This document shows, in pieces, positions 58,449 to 64,000 of a stretch of DNA of 64,000 nt. A program made the translations under genes and the position numbers. This DNA is from Seonamhaeicola sp. (GTDB taxonomy: Bacteria > Bacteroidota > Bacteroidia > Flavobacteriales > Flavobacteriaceae): the NCBI RefSeq assembly GCF_028281565.1, contig NZ_JANQJQ010000014.1, positions 53,205 to 117,204 of the forward strand, written 5' to 3'. The number at the start of each line of letters is the position of its first letter. Position 1 is the stretch's first letter. The notes below the pieces were generated by a model, which saw only the letters and a list, made by a program, of their open reading frames with translations, was not told the origin of the DNA and made no database searches.

Positions 58449-59948
58449 TTAATTAGCTTGGTTGGGCTTTAAATTGGCATTCGTATCAAGTTCTAATTGC
58501 GGAATTCCGGCAACCTCATCTTGGCCATCAGTAAATGTCGCAAAATTAGCATCTTCAACTTGCTGCGCATTATTGTATTTCCCCCAACGCCTTAGGTCAA
58601 AATATCTCCAGTTTTCTCCTGAAAGTTCCAGGATACGTTCTTGCTCCAACTGATCTCTAAAGGCTGTCTGACTTCCGGCAGCTCCAGGATAAGCAGTTAG
58701 TAATGCCGGTCTTCCGGATCTTGCCCTTACCTGATCTACATAGGTTACGGCCTGTGCCGTATTACCGCCGGCATTTAATGCTTCGGCATACATAAGCAAG
58801 ATGTCGGCATATCGCAGAACAATATAGTCTGTTCCGCCATCTTCTTCGAGCGCGGTACCATTACCATTATTTTCTACATGTTCCTGTTCCGAATATTTAT
58901 AGAAACCGGTTAATAATTCTGGATTCGGGGCAGCTTCGGCCCATACATCTCCAGTTAACCCGTAATAAGTAAGCTCTGAACCAGGATAGATAATGGTTTG
59001 GTCCATTCTGGAATCCTTGCTTCCGGAAGCAGTTTCTTCCCTAACAAAAGCATTAAATATCATATTGGTACATTGTATATCTCCAAATGCACCGCCTTGT
59101 TCAGATACACTGAAGATTTGGTGACGTCTGTTGTTATCTGTTTCATTTGTTGGACCGTTTTCAATAAAGTTTACCACAAAGATAGCCTCTGGGTTCACCT
59201 CACCGGTCTCTCTAAAGTTATCGGCAAAATTTGGCAATAAACTGTATTGGCCTGAATCAATAATGGCCTTAAGTAAAATTTCGGCATCTGCATAGCGTCC
59301 TAACTGAAAATAGTGCTTGGCCAACAGGGCCTGAGCGGCTCCCTTGGTAACTTTACCATATTCGTTTACCGGCCAGCTCAATGGCAATTTATCAATTGCC
59401 GATATTAACATGCTCTCCATAAGGGTATAGATCTGTCCATTTTCAGCAGAAAAAGGTCGATCTGCCGGCACCTGCACTTTATCAACATATGCTACGTTTT
59501 CTCCAAAAAAGTTCACTAAGTTGAAATAGCCAAGTGCAATCATAAACTCGGCCTGACCGGCAACTTCCGGCTTATTGAAGTTAGGCTCATTTTGTAAAAC
59601 CTGATAGGCCCTACTAATTAAGGTATAATTACTGGCCCAGTGGGGTCCACCGAAGGCATTGGTATCCGATAAGGTGAAACGCACCAAGGCATTAAACTCA
59701 AAGGGGTGTTCATTGGTACCTTCATCAGAAAGTCCGGAATATAGGATATGTAAATTTTGGCCGTACATATCTCTTGATTGTAGGGCATCATAGGTTGCAA
59801 TAACCCCCTTATTAAGATCATCTACCGTTTGCCAAAACGTAGCTTCTGAAACGTTAATAGGATCAATTTGGTCCAATTCAAAACACCCAAAGAATACCGT
59901 GGTTAACGCTAAAATGTAAATAGATTTTATTTTATTTTTCATAATCAT
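58449..59948 (-). CDS. SusD/RagB-like lipoprotein
   Basis: FFGCFELDQIDP; VLRYADILLMYAEALN; RARSGRPAL; ERILELSGENWRYFDLRRWGK. Confidence 0.95.
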   Translation of the reverse strand: MIMKNKIKSIYILALTTVFFGCFELDQIDPINVSEATFWQTVDDLNKGVIATYDALQSRDMYGQNLHILYSGLSDEGTNEHPFEFNALVRFTLSDTNAFGGPHWASNYTLISRAYQVLQNEPNFNKPEVAGQAEFMIALGYFNLVNFFGENVAYVDKVQVPADRPFSAENGQIYTLMESMLISAIDKLPLSWPVNEYGKVTKGAAQALLAKHYFQLGRYADAEILLKAIIDSGQYSLLPNFADNFRETGEVNPEAIFVVNFIENGPTNETDNNRRHQIFSVSEQGGAFGDIQCTNMIFNAFVREETASGSKDSRMDQTIIYPGSELTYYGLTGDVWAEAAPNPELLTGFYKYSEQEHVENNGNGTALEEDGGTDYIVLRYADILLMYAEALNAGGNTAQAVTYVDQVRARSGRPALLTAYPGAAGSQTAFRDQLEQERILELSGENWRYFDLRRWGKYNNAQQVEDANFATFTDGQDEVAGIPQLELDTNANLKPNQAN

Positions 59949-59952
59949 GTTT

Positions 59953-62900
59953 TTATAATGAAATATTTAAACCTGCAGAAATTGAACGTACAACAGGATA
60001 TCCTAAACTGGCTTCACCTGCCGTAAAGAAACCGCCTTCAAATTCTGGCTCTACACCGTTGAAATTGGTCCATGTGAATAAATTTTGTCCAGACACGAAC
60101 ACTCTAAGGTTATCCACGCTCTTCCAAGGTACGATATAACCGATCTGTAAATTTCTCAGCTTAACAAAACTGCCGTCTTCTACATAAAGGGTACTAGCTC
60201 TGTAATTACCGTGATTCCCATCTGTCTGTGGTCTTGGATAGGTTCCAACACCATCAATATACGGGTTATAATCTGCGGGATAATTACTGGCAATATCGCC
60301 ATGTAAGCCTTGAAGGGTGCCATTGAATACATCACGACCAAAAAGCCCTGAAAGGAATACCGTGAAATCCCAATTCTTATAATTAGCACTGAAATTCAAT
60401 CCGAAGTTTACATCGGGCAATGTATTTCCGTAAGCAACGCGATCATTTTGGTCAATGATATTGTCACCATTAACATCTCTATACTTGGCATCGCCAACCA
60501 TGGGCTCAAATTCATCTACAAGGAACCCTGGAGGCAAGGCATCGATTTCCGCTTGGGTATACAAACCTTGATACTCCCAAAGGAATAATCTTGCTCTTGG
60601 CGAACCTACCGTTGTAAGAGAGTTTCCAACAATTCCGGTAAAACCAGCTGGTACACTCTTAACCGAGGTTCTTGTAGCAAAAGCATTGGCACTAAGCGTA
60701 TAAGTAAAATCACCTTTTAATTTTCTATAGGTAAGCGCTGCTTCCCATCCGTTCTGCTCATTGGTAACCGCATTTAATTTAATGGTATTTTCAAATCCTA
60801 CACCCGCTGATGCCGGAATGGTAATGTCTGCCAATAAATCTTCGACCTCACCAAAGTAATAGTTACCTTCAAAGGCTAACCTACCATCAAACATTTCCAG
60901 GTCAACACCAAAGTTATATTGCTTAACCCTGGCCCATGTTAAACTGGGGTTCCCTAAAGCACTAGCTCGTGTAGCGCCTGAGGCTGAAATGCCATTCGGG
61001 CCTAAGTTATAGTTAGGACCACCTAATCCTTGGTTTATGCCTGTTACACCAATATAGGCGTTACTATCGGCATCATTGTTTCCTACCTCACCGTAAGCAG
61101 CTCTTAGTTTTAATTGGGAAATGTTCTTGACATTAAAAAAGGATTCGTTATGTAGGTTCCACCCTAAATCCAATGATGGAAATATATCGGATCTATTATC
61201 TAAAAATATAGAATAACTATCCCTACGCACCGAGGCCTTTAACAAATACCGATTATCATAATCATAGGTAAATCTTGATATCAAGGACTGCGTAACGATA
61301 GTACTGCGATCACTTCCCACGGTTGGCACCCCGGTAGTGATAGGCGACGCCGACGCCAGCTCAAATAAACCTGCCCTAAAAGCATCTAAGGTTTGATCAA
61401 AAGAAACACCCGATGAAAAGGCTGTCTCCTCTAACTCATTATAAGCACCCATTAAGGAAAATGCATGTTTTCCAAATGTTTTTTCATATGTCAATCTATG
61501 CTCTAGGTAAGTATTCATAGATTCTGAATGCCCTACCGCTAAAGCGGAACCAACAATGGTAGTTCTTCTAATTTGATTTCTAGGGTTATACGCTTTTGTA
61601 TAACCATGGGTCTTTTCTATACCCACACCAAAATGATAATCAAGTCCGTCAATTATATTAAAATCAACATTAAGATTCCCGAAGATGTTAGTGCCTTCAT
61701 CCGTATTCTTATACAAATCGGCGTAACCAATTGGATTGGCCGTAAAACTTAAATTGTTAAAATCGCCATGTCCATAACCACTTAACCTGGTTGGGTCGTA
61801 CACAGGAATAACAGGCAACATATCGATGGCGGCACCAACACCCACACCTGCTGTTGCCGGATTATCTTCATCTACGGATCCACTAGCCCTAGTTCTGTTA
61901 ATGGATAAGTTTTCGCTAACCGTAAGACGGTCCTTAATAATATCAAATGAACTATTTAAACGGATACCCGTTCTATCAAATTTTGGTCCTGGCACCGTAC
62001 CGTCCTGATAGGTGTAATTCACACCAAATAAAATGGTATGACGATCGCCACCACCAGATACGTTAATATTGGCATCTTGCAATGAAGCGGTTCTAAAGAC
62101 AGCCTTTTGCCAATCTGTATCTACACCTGGCAAATTAAAGGCATCAGCTGGCTGTAAACCACTGGCATTTGGCGAGTCAAAAGCCGCTCTAACGATACGC
62201 GACCAACCGGCGGCATCCATCACGTCCAGGCCTTCTGCAATTTGTTGAAAACCTGTTGTTAAATTGGCATTAACGCGCAGTCTTCCCTTTTTACCTTTTT
62301 TGGTAGTAATAAGAATAACCCCATTTGCTCCACCGGCACCGTAAATGGCCGCAGAAGAAGCATCTTTTAATATCTGGATATTCTCTACATCATTAGGTCC
62401 TATGGTAGGCACACCACTGAGTATAACGCCGTCTACAACGTAAAGCGGTGTATTGTTATTAAAAAAGGCTGAGCCACGAATTCTAATATCACCTACAGAT
62501 CCCGGCTCACCATTGGCGGTAACATTTACCCCGGCAGCCCGTCCCTGAAGACGATCGGTTATATTGGTATACTGGCTCTTTTCTGTTTCTCCAACATCAA
62601 TAATGGAAACCGCACCCGTTAAGGAGCTTTTCTTTTGTCTACCATACCCAACTACAACAACTTCATCAAGTTGGTTGCTATCCTCTTCTAAGGTAACATT
62701 TACTGTAGTCTTACCAGCAACATTTACTTCCTTAGTAACAAAACCAATATAGCTAACCACTAAGGTGGCGTTGGCATTACTAACTTCCAATGAAAAGGCC
62801 CCATCAAAATCTGTAGACGTTCCATTCGTTGTAGATTTTTCAATTACGGCCGCTCCTGGCAAAGGCTGTCCACTGCCATCCACAACCTTACCTGTTACGG

Positions 62901-62985
62901 TAGTTTGTGCCCCGGCAATAGATTGCACTCCAATAAAAAGCACTAAAAGCATTAGCACCTTCTTTATATCTTTTATATATTTCAT
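59953..62985 (-). CDS. SusC/RagA-like TonB-dependent receptor
   Basis: VTGKVVDGSGQPLPGAAVIEKSTTNGTSTDFDGAFSL; LDEVVVVGYGRQKKSSLTGAV; LKDASSAAIYGAGGANGVILITTKKGK. Confidence 0.96.
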   Translation of the reverse strand: MKYIKDIKKVLMLLVLFIGVQSIAGAQTTVTGKVVDGSGQPLPGAAVIEKSTTNGTSTDFDGAFSLEVSNANATLVVSYIGFVTKEVNVAGKTTVNVTLEEDSNQLDEVVVVGYGRQKKSSLTGAVSIIDVGETEKSQYTNITDRLQGRAAGVNVTANGEPGSVGDIRIRGSAFFNNNTPLYVVDGVILSGVPTIGPNDVENIQILKDASSAAIYGAGGANGVILITTKKGKKGRLRVNANLTTGFQQIAEGLDVMDAAGWSRIVRAAFDSPNASGLQPADAFNLPGVDTDWQKAVFRTASLQDANINVSGGGDRHTILFGVNYTYQDGTVPGPKFDRTGIRLNSSFDIIKDRLTVSENLSINRTRASGSVDEDNPATAGVGVGAAIDMLPVIPVYDPTRLSGYGHGDFNNLSFTANPIGYADLYKNTDEGTNIFGNLNVDFNIIDGLDYHFGVGIEKTHGYTKAYNPRNQIRRTTIVGSALAVGHSESMNTYLEHRLTYEKTFGKHAFSLMGAYNELEETAFSSGVSFDQTLDAFRAGLFELASASPITTGVPTVGSDRSTIVTQSLISRFTYDYDNRYLLKASVRRDSYSIFLDNRSDIFPSLDLGWNLHNESFFNVKNISQLKLRAAYGEVGNNDADSNAYIGVTGINQGLGGPNYNLGPNGISASGATRASALGNPSLTWARVKQYNFGVDLEMFDGRLAFEGNYYFGEVEDLLADITIPASAGVGFENTIKLNAVTNEQNGWEAALTYRKLKGDFTYTLSANAFATRTSVKSVPAGFTGIVGNSLTTVGSPRARLFLWEYQGLYTQAEIDALPPGFLVDEFEPMVGDAKYRDVNGDNIIDQNDRVAYGNTLPDVNFGLNFSANYKNWDFTVFLSGLFGRDVFNGTLQGLHGDIASNYPADYNPYIDGVGTYPRPQTDGNHGNYRASTLYVEDGSFVKLRNLQIGYIVPWKSVDNLRVFVSGQNLFTWTNFNGVEPEFEGGFFTAGEASLGYPVVRSISAGLNISL

Positions 62986-63008
62986 GTTATCGTATTCTTG
63001 TATATTAA

Positions 63009-63905
63009 TTATTGTTGCACCCCTAGCTTTATGTTATCAAGCCTAAATGTATCCCCTGATTTATTGGTATTAAATCCAATACCGGCAACAGAAGAAAAAT
63101 CGGCGTCATAACCGGCATTCTCTAGCAACTCCTGAAAATTATCTACCCTGATATTATTAAAATTAGGATCGTTCAAGACCAAATCCAGGCCAAGCTCGGA
63201 CAGAGGAATAAAGAACTCTTCTCCAGCTACAAAAAAGAAAGTAATAGCAGTTGGATCGGCTATACCGGCATAGCTGAACTCAAATCTCGGCTCTTCAGAA
63301 GCGTCTACAGGCGTAAAGAATATCTCGAATCCGGCCCAGGTATCATCTCCTGCGGCCACAGCAGGACCGATCAACAGGTTACCAGAGTCTATAAATGTCG
63401 TGGCTGGTTCCCCAGTCCAAATATCGGTCGCACCTGCAATTTCGGCCAGCTTTTCTGGCAAGGGACCATCGGTTAAATCAAAATTATAGTCTACCAGGAA
63501 GTCTAAATCCTCACCCGGTTCAACCGTTACATCGACCGTAGTTTTAGCCTCATTTCCGCTTGAGTCTATAATAGTAATATCTAAAACCGTTGTACCTATT
63601 GCAACAGACTGCAGCACCAATATGGAACCATTCATACTTGCTTCCACAATATTAGTATCTCTTGAAACCACCGTATAGGTTAGGGCATCGTTTTCCTGAT
63701 CCCTTACATTTGTAGATAAATCAAACTGCTTAGGCTTGCTTATCTCCTTAAGAATCTTGCCCTGAATAGCAGTAACCGCTGGCGGCTGATTAATGATTAA
63801 TACATCTGCAAACTCTAGTTCAAGTGGATTCTCGCAGGACATAAGCCCCAATACGAGAGCGACCACCAGAGTCACACAAGTAAATTTTTTGTCGTTTTTT
63901 CTCAT
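63009..63905 (-). CDS. PUL-associated lipoprotein with Ig-like/cadherin-like repeat and C-terminal beta-sandwich (candidate glycan-binding protein)
   Basis: Lipobox LMSCENP; FDLSTNVRDQENDALTYTVVSRDTNIVEASMNGSILVLQSVAIGTTVLDITIIDSSGNEAKTTVDVTV; encoded just upstream of SusC. Confidence 0.7.
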   Translation of the reverse strand: MRKNDKKFTCVTLVVALVLGLMSCENPLELEFADVLIINQPPAVTAIQGKILKEISKPKQFDLSTNVRDQENDALTYTVVSRDTNIVEASMNGSILVLQSVAIGTTVLDITIIDSSGNEAKTTVDVTVEPGEDLDFLVDYNFDLTDGPLPEKLAEIAGATDIWTGEPATTFIDSGNLLIGPAVAAGDDTWAGFEIFFTPVDASEEPRFEFSYAGIADPTAITFFFVAGEEFFIPLSELGLDLVLNDPNFNNIRVDNFQELLENAGYDADFSSVAGIGFNTNKSGDTFRLDNIKLGVQQ

Positions 63906-64000
63906 AATCTTAACTTAGTTTAGTATAAAAATTTTGGTAAATATAGATAATTTAATTTACTTTTTAAACATTAGTAAGAAAGATTTTTTATTTCATATTT

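Noticed and set aside
1-64000. CRISPR arrays, tRNA/rRNA genes, intact transposases or integrases, prophage or defence systems
   Set aside because: No regularly spaced repeats, no tRNA/rRNA-like stretches, and no DDE/recombinase or phage-protein motifs seen among the ORFs.

Overview
AT-rich Bacteroidota (Flavobacteriia-like) polysaccharide-utilisation region, essentially all glycan-acquisition genes. There are four SusC/SusD-like pairs: 826-5417 (-), 11132-15824 (+), 31839-36793 (+) and 58449-62985 (-). (A) 1-10745: SusC/SusD plus an edge-truncated LamG-type lipoprotein (absent from the ORF track), a Y_Y_Y/LuxR-HTH regulator, an endonuclease/exonuclease/phosphatase-fold lipoprotein and an AraC regulator. 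(B) 11132-28372: a beta-mannan PUL (SusCD, surface glycan-binding lipoprotein, GH26, GH130, cellobiose-2-epimerase-type AGE, GPH/MFS transporter, two GH5-like enzymes, S1-type sulfatase with a C-terminal beta-sandwich). (C) 28721-38568: a 3'-truncated GH10, a divergent ECF sigma/FecR pair driving an STN-containing SusC/SusD, a TlpA-like thioredoxin, and a sigma region-4 fragment. (D) 38946-63905: a PUL with GH43, GH95, GH97, SGNH hydrolase, GalM-like epimerase, AKR, a beta-helix protein, two paralogous LamG-linked proteins of unrecognised catalytic type, and a Tat-type Gfo/Idh/MocA oxidoreductase + DoxX + Tat-type xylose-isomerase-like protein. The best candidates for something new are the LamG-linked paralogue family and the Tat-exported oxidoreductase/TIM-barrel module, which may be a periplasmic oxidative glycosidic-bond cleavage route. 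All functional calls come from reading the sequence; no database search was run.
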